Of a stretch of 64,000 bases of DNA, positions 1 through 51,986 are shown piece after piece (positions within the stretch are counted from its first letter, which is position 1; each line of letters begins with the position of its first letter). The stretch comes from Euglena gracilis. Lineage: Eukaryota > Euglenida > Euglenophyceae > Euglenales. The DNA lies in assembly GCA_039621445.1 (NCBI GenBank), contig CP154956.1:18499428-18563427 (forward strand), in the 5' to 3' direction. The notes beneath the pieces were generated by a model that saw only the letters and a list, made by a program, of their open reading frames with translations, was not told the origin of the DNA and did no database searches. Made by a program: the position numbers and the translations under genes.

Positions 1-988
1 CTCTTCCAAACACCAGCCACTAACTGTTCTAACTAAACCAATCAGTCACTACCCCCTCCCCGAGGGGTCGGCCACTCTGGAATCCAAAGGAAATTTGACC
101 AAAAACGTGAAAAAGGGCGAAAAAAAATTTCTGCGCCGGGTCACTTCAGTGGTTTTTTGCCAACCCCCCCTCCCCGGGAGGGGTCTGGACCAAAAACCAG
201 TCAGTCACTCTAAAAAAAAACCAGTTATCCCGGGGGGGGGGGGTCGGCCAGTGACTAAGTCATTGTGTGTCGCCACGCGAGTGTGTGAGCCCAGAAATGT
301 GAGGGAGGGAGTGCCGTACCATGGGCGCCAAACGTTCGTTGATGGCATTTAGTCATCCACACAAGAGGGCACAGAGGGTCGTGTACGTTGACCTCTGGCC
401 CTGCCCTACATGTGTACATGGCATGAGAGTGGGCGTCCCTGCATTCCTGGAGGCTTCCACCCACTCTCTCATTTTCGTCAGTGGATGCACACTCATGTGA
501 CCAGCGATCAATCCAAAAGGCACTCAGCCATTTTTTTTGAGATAATGACGTGCCTTGTTACCATAATCCTCTGGTCCAGGAACAAGGTGCACAGGAGGGA
601 ATCGACAGGGAAAGGATTTCAGTATTAAGAAACTGTGGCCAACAGGCTTTCAATAAACATCAGCACCAACTTCTCAAAGTCGGCCCAGACCAAATGCAAA
701 ACCAGGATCAACCGTTTTGTTAACGACACCTGCTGCCATGCAAAATGCAAACGTTTTTGAAAGACGCGGGGCTGATTTAGAAATAAATTGTTGTCCAATG
801 CATTCTCAAAAGTAACATACCTAGATCAAAGTATTTGTTCTGTTTCTTGGCCAGCTTGCATAAAAAGCAGGTGCTGCAAAGTGGCAAGGAAGCCCCAGCA
901 CTCGCCCTTCAGCAAAAACACAGGGCGGCTCGTGAACCACGAGGTGGCATGGACGCTCATCGACACACCGGCCATGGCCCAAACACAC
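1..988. other. Non-coding stretch with CCAGTCA/poly-C repeat family
   Basis: I see no supported gene here. Bases 1-250 belong to a dispersed repeat built from 'aaccagtcagtcact' words followed by a C-run/G-run and 'ggtcggcca'. Related copies occur near 14,150-14,400, 15,690-15,780, 16,410-16,690 and 37,930-38,100. The rest is unique-looking intron or flank downstream of the exon at 989-1124. The next exon of the minus-strand gene should lie here or left of the window, but I could not place it. Confidence 0.4.
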
Positions 989-41337
<40,349 letters not shown>

Positions 41338-41970
41338 CTGCTCAGGGTCCTTGAGACATGGGGAGGGTGGCAACATTCCGGGGAGCATTGCGTGTGAGAT
41401 CTGAACACCTCCTTAGGCGGTGCTAACTTTCATCACGGGTTTTGGCACTTTTTTAGCGCGGTGCACACCCTCTTGGAGGTTGACCATTTTTTTAACAGAT
41501 GATCCACTCCTTGGGGGTTTGACCAATCCTCCCTTCTTGTCGACTCCCTACATTCCCCATTTCTATGCACGGATCGCCATTGAAAACAGTGCAACAAAGC
41601 TTTGCAGCCACACACCGTTTGACCAAACTCAGGGACATTTGGGGAATTAAAACAACTCCCCCTTTGAAGGCTTTTTGGCCTTTTACGCTTTATTTTGTCA
41701 GCCGCCTTGTCTGGGATATTTTTCGACATTTTCAATCTCTCCATTTCTTTCAGGCTATTTTTTTCAAAACGTTTTTTTTTTTAGGCAGGGAATAACACAA
41801 AAAAATTTTGTGTGTTTTGTGCACTTTGATTTGGCAAAAATGTGTGCTTCTTATCCTGTTTATCCCCAACGATTTTTGGCTTATTTGCTGGAAAATTGGA
41901 TTTTTTTTAAGCTGTGAAAAATGCCTAATTTTTGCACCAATTTCCCCCCGATAGGCAAGGTAAACCCCCT
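41338..41970. other. No supported feature
   Basis: AT-rich sequence with short open frames and no splice-consistent coding or repeats recognised. Confidence 0.35.
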
Positions 41971-41977
41971 AAATAAC

Positions 41978-42952
41978 CCCCCCCCCAAATAACACACCCC
42001 CCTTGGGGGCTGATTTCGAACGCCCGAAGAACACACCTCCCTGTTTTCCTTTGGTTTCCAATGTAAAAATAACACCCTCCCCCCAAAGGGGGAGCACGCC
42101 GTCGGCCAGCCGTCGGCCAGCCGTGTGACTCACAGGAAAATGACCCGAGCCACAGCCTAGCAATGCAAAAACAATTTCGCCGCCAATCTCCCTTCAAGGT
42201 CATATTCATCGTTGGTGGAGGCTGCATTTTTGCCCATTTGAAGTCATTTTTCGTCATTTTTCGTCAATTTTGCCGATTTTTGGACTTTTTTGACCAATTT
42301 TGACCATTTCAGCCTTTGGGGGGGGGTCATTCTAGTGCCATTGTGAATGGTTGTTGCCTACATAGAATTCGAATGACTAAAAAATGCTCAGCTGGTGTCC
42401 CACTGGCAAAATTTACCTAATAATGGACGAAAAAAGGCTCAAATATCGCGTGAAATGGTTTCAAGTGACTCAAAATTGTAGCCCCTCTTGTAGAATTCGA
42501 AAGATAATTCAAAACGAACATCCGGAATTAAGATTTGGCACCCAACATGAAACATTTGCACACCAAATTTAGGCATTAGGTGCTGAAATTAATCAATTTT
42601 CATCCCGAAATATGTATTTGCCACTCATGCCAGCCAAAATTGTGCATTTTCCACATGAAAATGGGATTTTACACCCAAAATTAGGCATTTGCCACTCAAA
42701 ATTAGGAATTTACACATGAAATTAGGACCACTCAAAATTAGGAATCTACACATGAAATTAGGAATTTCCTCCTCAAAATTAGCAATTTCACGCCAAATTA
42801 GGCATTTGCTACCCATATGAGATAGACAACCTGACCCGGCTTCCGTCACGCCGTCGGCCAGCCGTCGGCCAGCCGTGTGCTCCCCCAAATAACCCCCCCC
42901 CATGGGGTGCCCAAATAGCACACCGGGGAGGTGTGTTATTGGGGGGGGGGGG
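41978..42952. mobile_element. Possible TIR element with AAATAACACAC arms
   Basis: Arms ccccAAATAACACACC (about 41,980) and GGTGTGTTATT plus a G-run (about 42,930) are inverted, with TA next to the right G-run. Two direct copies of 'cgccgtcggccagccgtcgg' lie at 42,098 and 42,850. Bases 42,610-42,820 are a tandem of 'acacatgaaattagga' variants. Boundaries uncertain. Confidence 0.4.
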
Positions 42953-42954
42953 TA

Positions 42955-43737
42955 GATAAACTCGAAAAATGGGTTTGGCCTCATTGATTTTGTTTCCGGT
43001 TCCCGGACCATCTGTGGACCTCTTCAAAAAAAAATTCAAAAAAAAGTAAAATCTGGAAAAACATGGGATTTTCGGCAACAGACCCAAAAGGAGACCCGGG
43101 GTCTTATTGGATGACTACGGCAAGCTAATTCTTTTGACTTCAAGATTTACCGTATTCTTGGCTGAGTTGCACCTGGCGTCCAAATGCTTGCTCATGGCTG
43201 GCAAAAAACTTCAGAAAAAATGTTCAGAAAAAAATGTTTAGAAAAAATTTGCGCTCTGTTATTTTATGAAATGGAAAAAAGCCTCACATTGCAGCAATGG
43301 AAAAAGATCCATGTTGGTTGGAGTTCCAAAAAGCAACTCTGCAAAATCCAAGAGCGAAAAAAAAAAATCGGAATGGAGGCAAATTTTTGGGATAATGTGC
43401 AACCATTTTTGAGATAAAGTGCAAGCAAATTGGTGGCATGTGCAAACTTTTTTGAGATAAAGGGCAAAAAAATTATTGGAAGTGCAAAAAATAATCTGTC
43501 AGTAAGTGAAATTTATAATTCTGGGGGGCTTCAAAACGGTCCAAATTTTGGGATTTTGGCTGAGGAATCTTCTCCTTTACACCCTTACACCCTTGTCGTC
43601 AAATGCAGTGCTGAGATCCACAAACGTGAAATGACGAAGCAAGTCGTCTCCAAAAAAGGAGGGCCAACCTCTGCTACACAGAGACAAAAAGGGAAAAGGA
43701 AGCTGGGAGTTGGGGGAGGGGATGGATGCAGCCCTCG
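42955..43737. other. No supported feature
   Basis: Mixed AT-rich sequence; a plus-strand frame at 43,430-43,741 has no splice or homology support. Confidence 0.35.
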
Positions 43738-43864
43738 GTAGTATTCCAGCGGCCGTTTCAAGCGGTCGTCACTGCCCTCAGGTTCCGTCACCAATAGATC
43801 CACCCACACATTCGGGCAAAGGCCCAACGTGATGCCTCCCGAGTCACTCATCAGACAGGAAAGG
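43738..43864 (-). CDS. Possible further-upstream exon
   Basis: After acceptor GCCACAG the minus strand reads MSDSGGITLGLCPNVWVDLL and then VTEPEGSDDRLKRPLEYYRG. The composition looks coding, but no convincing donor was found (candidates are GTGACG and GTGGAT inside the frame). Membership of the PDZ-domain gene is inferred only from orientation. Confidence 0.35.
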
Positions 43865-45373
43865 CTGTGGCGGGAGGGGGATGAGGAGCAGCAGGAACAT
43901 CACAGAAACTCACCACTGGGGAGGTTGTGAAAAAGGCGGGTCAGGATACAGGTCAGAATCGCTAGGTTAAAATTTTTGGCAATGCCTTTTTTACATAGAA
44001 TTTTAAATTTAGGCAAATCCTCGCTTTTCTCTTTTCCCAAAAATATTCCAAAAAAACTTTTCGCATATTTCTCTTTTCCCTAAGATTAATCAATTCTCCT
44101 TAAAATTTGCCTCACTTCAATGTTTGCGACTTCAACAAAACCAATTTCTTTATTGCCAACCAGATATTTATAACCCCCCTGGCGCATGTTCGTTTTTCGT
44201 CCTTCGGCGCCGCGGTTCCCGCCCCCCCCCCCCTGACTCTTGGCCCAAACACAATTCTTGACATAGAAATTGATCGCCTCGTAGGATGAGGGTTACGCTG
44301 GCATACATTTTGTAAGCGATAAACAACGGGAGAGCTTCTGAAGAATGCCCCAGGGTTGGTCAATTAACCGCCATTTTTCAGGTCAAGCGATTAACCATGG
44401 TTAATTGGGGGTCGGGCATCGATTAACCGATTTTCGATTAACCGTGCCTGTCCCTAGATTAATTTTTTCGATTAACCGCCACTGGAACAATTTTTCCCCC
44501 CCAAAAAAAACAAAATCATTTGCCTTTCTGGTGTACTTCCTCACTCCACAATAGACCAAAGACCCCCAAAATTTGGCGTCCAGAAAATGTGGTATCAAAA
44601 ACAGAGAAAGCATTTTTTTTTTTGCACTTTCTTGTGAAATTTACCATTTTTGGGAGGTCAGATGAGCCAGAAAATTGATTTTTTTGTAATTTGTTGTCAG
44701 AGATTGTGATTTTTACCTACATTTTGAATTAAAATCCGGGCCTTCGGCCTGAAACTGGGGGGCGGGGGTATTATTTCAGCGGCCGAAGTCGGACCCCAAG
44801 GGGGTATTATTTGGGGGGGGGTTATTTGGGGGGGTATTGCTTGGGGGTTTTACCTCCCCCCCATCAAGTCCACGTCTGAGGCGCAGGGACTCAGGATGGA
44901 GTCTACGTCATAGACACCGGGCTAGACGAAGTCTGCGTCGTATGACGCAGACTCCGTCCAAAGTACTGCGTCTTGAATGACGATTTTGTTGGAGCCCCCA
45001 AAATCGCCCAAAATGGTTCAAAATGTTTATTAAAGCGGAAATGCCATTGCTGCAAAAGTCGATTAGCCTTAAAAAATTGTCCAACTTCATTCCAACCTTT
45101 CACAAATCAGTTGAATTGGTTTGTTCAAGCCCCTTTGAGCTGTTTCTGGAACACAATTCGCTGTTAATGGACAATAAAGCTCCATATCCAAAATGCGGTG
45201 TTGGGAAAAATTAAAAAAGGAGTTCATGGACTTTCCCAAATAACATGGTTGTGAAAAACTTTGATTGTCACAATGCATTGCCAAAAGCGCATTGAGTGTA
45301 GTTTGTTATGATCAGTGTAAGAGTGTAAGAGTGTAATTTGTAACTTATAAATTACGACAAATTTGCAATGCTA
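43865..45373. repeat. Relic repeats: CGATTAACC end, G-run inverted repeats, hairpin
   Basis: At 44,351 a tip CAGGGTTGGTCAATTAACCG starts a CGATTAACC-rich stretch, as in 59,209-59,941, but no right end was found. Bases 44,757-44,870 hold 'ggtattatttgggg' repeats. A stem AGTCTGCGTC/GACGCAGACT with a 4-base loop lies at 44,929-44,952. No coding seen. Confidence 0.45.
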
Positions 45374-46761
45374 CCCCCCCCCTAAATGACCCTATTAATG
45401 TTGCTTCAGGACCCCCCAAAGGGTCATCTAGGGGGGGGGGGGTCATTTAGGGGGGGATACTTTTCCCACTTGAAAAATTGCTCTGCTCTATGACCCCCCC
45501 CCCTAGATGACCCCCCCAGGGGGCGCAAGGCGGTAGACTGGGGGGGGGGGGGTAGTGGGTAGTCGGCCGACTAGTCGGCCGACTACCCACTCTAATGCAC
45601 TAACGGGTCCAAACCGCCGACTTTTAAGCCCCCCCCCCTTTGAAGAAAATCCAATGCAAACTAGTCGGTGGCTAGTCGGCGGTCATAAAAATGGTCTGTG
45701 GCGGGCCCAAATCACCCGGAAATGGTCCGGATGGGTCCAAAGAAGTGTCTTACGCCTAAATAAACACCCCCAGATGGAAAACTTTGGTCGGTGGGGGGTC
45801 GGTGGGCCCTTGATGGGGGTCCGGAGGGGTAAAAAACCAATGATGAAACAGGGATTACATGAAAATCCTTTAGAAATGCAAGCATTCTGCATCACGAGAG
45901 GCAGAAAACTCCCCCCTCCACCCCCATCCGAGCCTCAAATAACAAATCCCTTCTGTGTTGGCAACATACTCGGGGGCTACCAACCCCCCCCTCTATTTGG
46001 CTGCCCTCCGGGCGGCCCGGACCCCCCTTCTGGCCAATTAGGGGGGGGGGCAATTAGGGGGGGGTTACCCCTAACCCCCCCCCCCTAATTGGCCACCTGG
46101 ACCCCGTCCTTTACAGTCGCAAACCCCCAAAAAACCCGAATAAAGACATTTTCCCTTGAAATGAGTAACCCCCCCCCCCTAATTGGCCACCTGGGCTCTG
46201 GCCAATTAGGGGGGGGGGGGGACAAATACCCCAATTAATACCCCAATTACCCAATTACCCCAATAGGGGGGGGTTGGTAAATCGTTTTTGTGGCTCACTT
46301 TGGCATTGCTCCCCCCCGCACCCCCCCCTCAAATAACAAATCCCTTCTATGTTGGCAATAGACTTGGAGGGATAAGACCTTTTTTTGTGCAAATTTTGAC
46401 TTATATTGAAAATCCAATGGGGAGAGGTGTTGTTTTGTCAAAAGTGGCCCAAAATGGACATTTCCCTCCAATTTTTTTTTGCATATTCACCCCTGATTGG
46501 GGGGTTCTGGAGCCATTTGGGTGGGTTTTGACTGGTGTTGAGGTGATTTAGACAAACGTTTTTTACCAGGGGGGGCTTAAAAGTCGGCAGTTTTGACCCG
46601 TTAATACATTGGAGTGGTTGTTGGCCGACTAGTCGGCCGACTACCCAATTGGTCCGCCGTCTAGTCGGCCGACCACCCACTACCCCCCCCCCCAAGTCTA
46701 CCGTTTGGCACTCCCCCAGGGGGGTCATCTAGGGGGGGGGGGGGTCATTTAGGGGGGGGGG
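45374..46761. mobile_element. TA-flanked TIR element, copy 2 (inverted)
   Basis: Reverse-oriented copy of 38,525-39,679 with the same tips and TA borders (45,372-45,373 and 46,762-46,763). It is longer because of the 298-bp insertion at 45,980. Similarity to copy 1 is very high by eye, including a shared nested piece 'gaagcaacattaatagggtc', so transposition or duplication was fairly recent. Confidence 0.8.
45980..46277. mobile_element. 298-bp MITE inserted in copy 2, TSD TA
   Basis: Tips CCAACCCCCCC and GGGGGGTTGG are flanked by TA on both sides. Copy 1 (39,018-39,019) preserves the uninterrupted sequence with a single TA, so insertion and target duplication are shown directly. The interior repeats 'aattaggggggg'/'cccctaattggcc' words. 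Confidence 0.85.
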
Positions 46762-47075
46762 TAGTCTTCTCAGCCTTCGATTACGTGCATTGTCCCATTA
46801 AGAGCTCAGCATTGTTTAAAACCTGGTTAGGGTCTGCCCACCATGATATTCCAATTTTTGTGAAATTTCTGTTGGTTTTTTTTGAGTGAGGCCGAGTTGC
46901 CCATCCCTGTTTATCAGACTTCCACCCAGATCCGCCTAACCAACATGCATGCCACCACACACACGCCCCCCTGCACTATTTTTATTAATTGAAGGTGAGC
47001 CTGGCTCATTTTCCACTGACCTCTCTCCAAGCCACCAAACACTTCTTTGTACACAACCACAGTATACCGGTAGAG

Positions 47076-47547
47076 CTAAAAAAAAAGTGTTTCATATGTC
47101 TTTCCAATGTGGGACAGGCCGTTGACCAGCTGCTGAATGCCCATGCTTATCAAAGCACATGCGTGCGGTACACCTACCCCTAGTTGCTGTGGCAAGGCAG
47201 TGGCCAGGGAGTGGCGGACCTCTGGATAACGCATTAGCACTTTGGCCCCCGTGCGGCGGAGGGTCCCCGGCAGCAATGGGCCGAGTGCCTTCTTCTTCGG
47301 GGGACGTCTTGTCTACAGGTCGGTAGGTGTGCGGTCCCTGTTTTAGTTTTGTTGAGTGGCGTGAGGCGTGCAGCACATAGTGTTGTAGTCTTTCAGAAGA
47401 GTGGTGTATAATTGAGCGACCGCCTGCATAGCACCACGCGGGATGTGTGAGACCGTGCCGCTGCGGTCGTGCGCAATGTCGTCCCAGGTTGGGCAACCGC
47501 GAAAGCGGCGCCCAACTGCCGGAGGAAATCCGCACATAAGCCAACAC
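47076..47547 (-). pseudogene. Degraded GC-rich coding remnant, unidentified
   Basis: Three overlapping minus-strand frames carry plausible protein pieces (VAQLYTTLLKDYNTMCC, RYPEVRHSLATALPQQLG, FLRQLGAAFAVAQPGTT). They look like one sequence broken by frameshifts and stops, and lie near other retroelement debris. I cannot assign a family. Confidence 0.3.
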
Positions 47548-47752
47548 GCCTGACGCTCAAGCAAGCCACCACGCCCTCTGACCCACACAAATACTCCCCC
47601 CCACCAGCCACCACACCTCCTGACCTATACATACCCCCCCCCCCCCCCCCCCTCCCCCCCCCCCCCCCACTGTACATAGCCCCTCCCCCGAACTTCCCTC
47701 CCGAACCACGTGTCTACCTGCTCATTGACTGTCGCCTCTGTATACAGCCTTA

Positions 47753-47974
47753 CCCTCACCCCCCCTCAAAGTGGCCACCCTTCAGGCACCATGGGACCCC
47801 AAAACGGCCTCTCTGGGGGAGGGGTCACTTTGGGGGGGGGTCAATTTTTGGGCTTTGGCGCCTTTGGCGCCAACAGAAAGTGGCCACTTTGAGGGGGGGG
47901 GGGTTACCAAATTTGCCAAAAAAAATTGGCCTCTCTGAGGGGGGGGGACACTTTGAGGGGGGGGGGGGTGAGGG
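47753..47974. mobile_element. 222-bp TIR MITE (CCCTCACCCCC ends), copy 1
   Basis: Ends CCCTCACCCCCCCTCAAAGT and CACTTTGAGGGG...GTGAGGG with internal 'aaagtggcc' arms and a 'ggcgcctttggcgcc' hairpin. Left border TA; the right border has drifted. Pairs with 58,356-58,568. Confidence 0.75.
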
Positions 47975-48394
47975 AACCTCCTGAACACTTCAAATCCAGT
48001 AGGCTGTGCCACTAGTTGGTGGACTCGGTTCGCCCCACCACCGGAAACATACAAAGAGTTGTAACGTCCGCCCTCCTTCTGGACACTGGAGTCGGACAAA
48101 ATCTGACTTTTTCCACTATTCTGAACTTCTTTTTCCAGGCCTGTCATTCGGGATGCTGAAGGTGCTTGGAAGGTTGCACGGTGTCGCTTCTGCGATTGGA
48201 CAGAGTGCTGCTCATCTGGTTTGCTTTCTTCGAGCAGAATTCCAGTCCTACTGCGAATACAACCGAATGTGGGTTCCTCAGCAGAAGGATGGACATTTTG
48301 TGCTGGATTTATACTATGAAGCTTTGGGCTAGATGGTCCAGTTTGGGACCAGATGTGATGGCGAGTTTGGTGCACAGGTGGTGGGGCTGAATCT

Positions 48395-48712
48395 CGAGGC
48401 TTGAATCACAGATGTCGATGTAAATGTTGCAGGGTGGCTGAATCTCACCTTGCTACAAACACGTCTCACAGTAGTCAAATCCACACTTCGGACCTTTTCG
48501 AATAATGGGTTGAGTTGTTGTCCTTCGTACTGAGCTTCGGACCTTTCAGGCCATGAGCATGTGTGGAGATGAAGAAAAAAAAAGACACCCAGAAGGCCCA
48601 AAACTGGCCACCGGCTGTGCCCCAAAAGTGGCCGGGAGAAGCAGGGTGAGATTTTGCCACCCAGCAACAACGACATCTGTGACATCAACAGCTGTGATTC
48701 AAGCATGGGAGA
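48395..48712. repeat. Inverted repeat with ~190-bp spacer
   Basis: The sequence 'ggtgagattttgccaccc' through 'catctgtgattcaagc' (48,648-48,712) is largely the reverse complement of 48,395-48,455, with an extra 'aacaacgacatc' unit. The surrounding frames on both strands have no recognised product. Confidence 0.5.
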
Positions 48713-49349
48713 GAACATCAAGGACATCGACAGCAAGATTGGTGGAACCATCTGTGAACAAATTGCACAAACATTCTGGTTCATCATGGTCCAAGGTGGA
48801 AACAATCGCAGCAGAGGTCGAGCCCACAGTGACTCCCACCAAAGCTGCCAAACATGCTGGACATTGTGGTCTTCACAGTTGTTTTGCCCAATTTTTTTTG
48901 CCTTTGCCAAATGCAAATGGGACATGGGGTCCCCACGGCCAGCCAGATACCGGCCAGACCTCCTCCTCTTCTTTTTTTTTCTTCACCAGCCACCAGCCAG
49001 ACCTCCTCCTCCTCTTTTCTCCTAGCCACCAGCCACGGCTAGCCGCGGCTGGCCGTGGCTGGGGCGCCTCCTCCTTTTTTAGTGCCTACCGGAGAGCGCC
49101 AAAATTAAAAGTAGGGCAAAGTCACCACGGCGCCACCTCGCCGGTTTTTATTACGCTCGACGGCTGTGCTCGCCAGGTTTAATCGCAACATCCATGCCGG
49201 CGATGCAAAGGCGAGCAGAAGGAACCAGAAATGCAAACTTCACCTCACAAACGCCACCGTGTGACAGATTACTTGACATTTTGAAAAAAAGGGTGACAAG
49301 CGGTAAAGTTGGGTGGTGAACGGTTTGATTAGGATTCACGTAAAGCGCC

Positions 49350-49850
49350 TTGGTTCTCGCGCATGCTCCCTCCTACGGAGAGCACCATTACAATTTTTCA
49401 GCCAAATGGGCCCTGGACCAAAGGCGGAGCTGCCCAATGGCTGCAACACTGGGTTCCTCTAAATCCTGGCAAAGGCCAGCTCGAGGTTTCCGCCTTCCGG
49501 GCAGAGGAGGGCTTCTCTCGTGTGGCGACATTGAAGAAAACCCAGGCCAACAAAGAGAGGCCGCCAAACCCGGAGGCAAAGTGCTGCGCCGGCCTAGCCT
49601 AACGAAAGTGGGACCAACCTGGATCCGGAAATATCGGTGGCCATTGAACTGGATGACCCTTCGCCTGCCCCTGCGGTACCCAGGTCAGCCCCAGCCACAG
49701 CAGAGACGGCGGCAATGGGGACTGATGACCCGGCCCAGCCATTCCTGCCGGGATGCAGAAGGCCAGGAACCACCTTCTCACAGCGCTGCCCATCGCTCGA
49801 TCCCTCTGCTCTGGGGTGGTTGTGGCGTCGGTGCTCTTGGCTCGCGCTAG
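49350..49850 (+). pseudogene. Retroelement 5' fragment with a 2A-like motif
   Basis: A 166-codon open frame contains LLSCGDIEENPG at 49,512-49,547, the signature of 2A ribosome-skipping peptides, which are known at the N-terminus of several non-LTR retrotransposons. The residue after the glycine is Gln instead of the near-invariant Pro, so skipping may be abolished. The rest of the frame is low in recognisable structure. The neighbouring reverse-transcriptase fragment lies on the opposite strand, so this is a separate or rearranged insertion. An AATAAA occurs near its right end (49,975). Confidence 0.5.
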
Positions 49851-50080
49851 TGCGGTGTGGGCGGTCCTAGGATTGTTTGAGGGTGAAGTGCGGCGCGGAA
49901 GTGTTTGGGGGCGTACCAAAGGAATTTCATTGGTCAGGCCAAAAAAAAACCCCCCGTCGGCCGGGGCCCAGGGACAATAAAGGGGGGGGGACAAAAAAGG
50001 GGGGGGGGGTACTATCAGCTGCTCTCCCTGTCCCTCTTCCGACAAGTCACGATCCTATTACGCCCCAAGCACATCGTCCA

Positions 50081-51660
50081 TTAGCGAGCGGTATTTTCAT
50101 CCCCCCGGTATTCAGCCTGGCAGGTGCTTCGAATTTGCCCGTCGTCCCATGCTGTGCTTCTTTTGAACATTCGTGCCAACAGCTTCGCACTTTCCGGTCC
50201 CAGTCCCCCCCACGTGCCATGTGCCAGAGTGGCAAAGGACCAGCCTCCGTTGCGGCAGGTGAGGTCATATTTCAGATGTTTGGCTGTCTCGCGCCTCTTG
50301 AGGAAAGTGCGCCAGCGCTCGCGTGTGGTTGTCTGTTCTGCGCGCTGCCACCCGTGTGCCACGGTGATGTCCACCGCTGTAGGTTTCCCGTCTTGCCAAC
50401 AGGCAAGCAAGAGGTCGGCTGGTCGGAGGGACGTATCAGGCTGGTTTGGTACCTGCACTTCGCGCTGTACGCCTTGGCCGTTTGAAGACAAAATGTTGAA
50501 GAGGGCGTCTTGAACGGCGTTGTGGCGGTTGACGAAGTTATTGCGGATGCAGCAGAGATTGTGGTCACCATGGATGTCCGTGGTGGACTGGCACCCAGCA
50601 CACTTGCCCTCGCGGTCCTCCAGGGGGACCCCCAGCCACCATTTGAGGCCGAGGCAGTAGTCTGCTGGTTCAGCGAGGGTGTGTGTGGCGGGGTTGGGTA
50701 CGATGCTCATCCATCCGTGACCTATGCCATTGCTCTGCTCCAGGAGGCGGGCTTGGGGGGTGTATGAGTCGCGGGGGGGGGGGGGGCGCGGGGGGGGCGC
50801 GGGGGGGTCGCGGGGGGGTCGCGGGGGGAACGTGGAAGTTTTGACAGGTCACGCGTGACAAGTGTGACCTCTCATACAACGTCACATGGGACCTGTTTAT
50901 AGAACTTTTGGGTCCAAAAATAGCTCCAATTAGGAATTTGTCACACATTTTTGGCAATTTTGATTCCTAATTTGTGTGCAAATTCCTAATTAGGTGCCCT
51001 TTTTTGGCTCCTGCTGGGATGCGGAAACTCTCCATGTGTGGGTCGCGGCGCGGGGGATACACCCCCTTGGTCTCGGGCAGGCATGCGATCGAGCAGGGCG
51101 TCCACGGTGACTTTGGTTATTTCTTTCTGCCACCATTTCTGTGAGGTATCGTTGCCGGAGGCACAGGCTATCAAAGCTGGGTTGCGTAGGCGCTGGCTCT
51201 CTGGGTGGTTTGGCTCCAGAAGGGAGCACGGGTCGTCAATGGCCGCTTGGCATGCGGTGGGGTCTGGCTGGCTGGCGTAATCAGGGCAGGCAATTCTCCA
51301 AATGGCCGTCCAGGTAGAAAGAGCACAGTGCAGCTGTGCGAGCAGCGGCTTGAGAGACCGAGGGAACCCGATCGCCGCACCCCCTGTGCGCCAAGGGCAA
51401 AGCCACCTGCAGGCGTTGATCGGAGGTGAGCGCTTTGCCGAGGATGTCTTCGAAAGCTCCGAGGTTGCTCTCGCTGCATCTGCTGACACTGTCTTGGGAG
51501 GCATATGAATCCGAGGCACGTGGGAGATGATTGACGCGGCAACCGTCCAGGCAGGCACGCAGCAGATGGTGATCCAGCTGAGGGTCTGTGATGGAGGTGA
51601 CGAGGTCTGTTGCCCGTTCGATTTGGTTGGTGGCTTGTGTCCATGCTGCCGCTACCCAGG
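50081..51660 (-). pseudogene. Non-LTR reverse transcriptase, C-terminal half
   Basis: From right to left the frames read WVAAAWTQATNQIERATDLV, LDHHLLRACLDGCRVNHL, VALPLAHRGCG and AARTAALCSF, then after a frameshift near 51,290 the frame of PDYASQPDPTACQ. A G-rich interruption follows at 50,757-50,990. The C-terminal zinc-ribbon-like block has CAGC...GDHNLCC, RHNAVQDALFNI, RPADLLL and GKPTAVDITVAHG. This order (LRAC.D...NHLLR, CxxC...GDHxxxC, RHN.v.D, RPAD) is characteristic of the region after the catalytic palm in a class of non-LTR elements common in protists and invertebrates. It is dead in this copy. Its N-terminal continuation is at 54,954. Confidence 0.75.
50764..50840. repeat. CGCGGGGGGGT tandem tract
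   Basis: Units of cgcgggggg(g)t interrupt the reverse transcriptase. The same motif on the opposite strand (ccccccgcgtcc) recurs at 54,008-54,048, 54,151-54,200 and 56,222-56,262. Confidence 0.6.
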
Positions 51661-51900
51661 CTTAGACGGCCGTAACTAGACACTAAAAAATCAAATTGCG
51701 CCTGGAATTGTGGCTTGAGAAAATAGCCCTAAAAGGGGTCTTTCGCAAAATGTCAATCTTCAAAGCCCAAATAACGCCACAACTTCACCATAGAAAGCAA
51801 AAACCTTGAAAATCTTTTTGTCACAAAACCCCATGATTTCTGCGGAATTGGCTTCAAACTTGGGGAAATGAGGTTCAAAAAAGGATCAACATAGGTAGTT

Positions 51901-51918
51901 CAGGCGCAAATGCGCCGG
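51901..51918. repeat. GCGC palindrome, copy a
   Basis: caggcgcaaatgcgccgg; right arm has one lesion (CCGG for CCTG). Confidence 0.7.
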
Positions 51919-51986
51919 AAATATCTTCTTTTCAATCAGACAAGATCATTACATGAGTTATGTTCTTGGGTGGGGCTCACTCAAAT

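Noticed and set aside
255-420. Possible terminal exon of the PDZ-domain gene left of 989
   Set aside because: A phase-0 frame with a stop can be drawn after GGCAG near 390, but nothing supports it beyond one AG.
49350-51660. Twin-priming 5' inversion of one LINE as the explanation of the opposed fragments
   Set aside because: The inverted 5' fragment lies beyond the 3' end of the minus-strand element rather than upstream of it.
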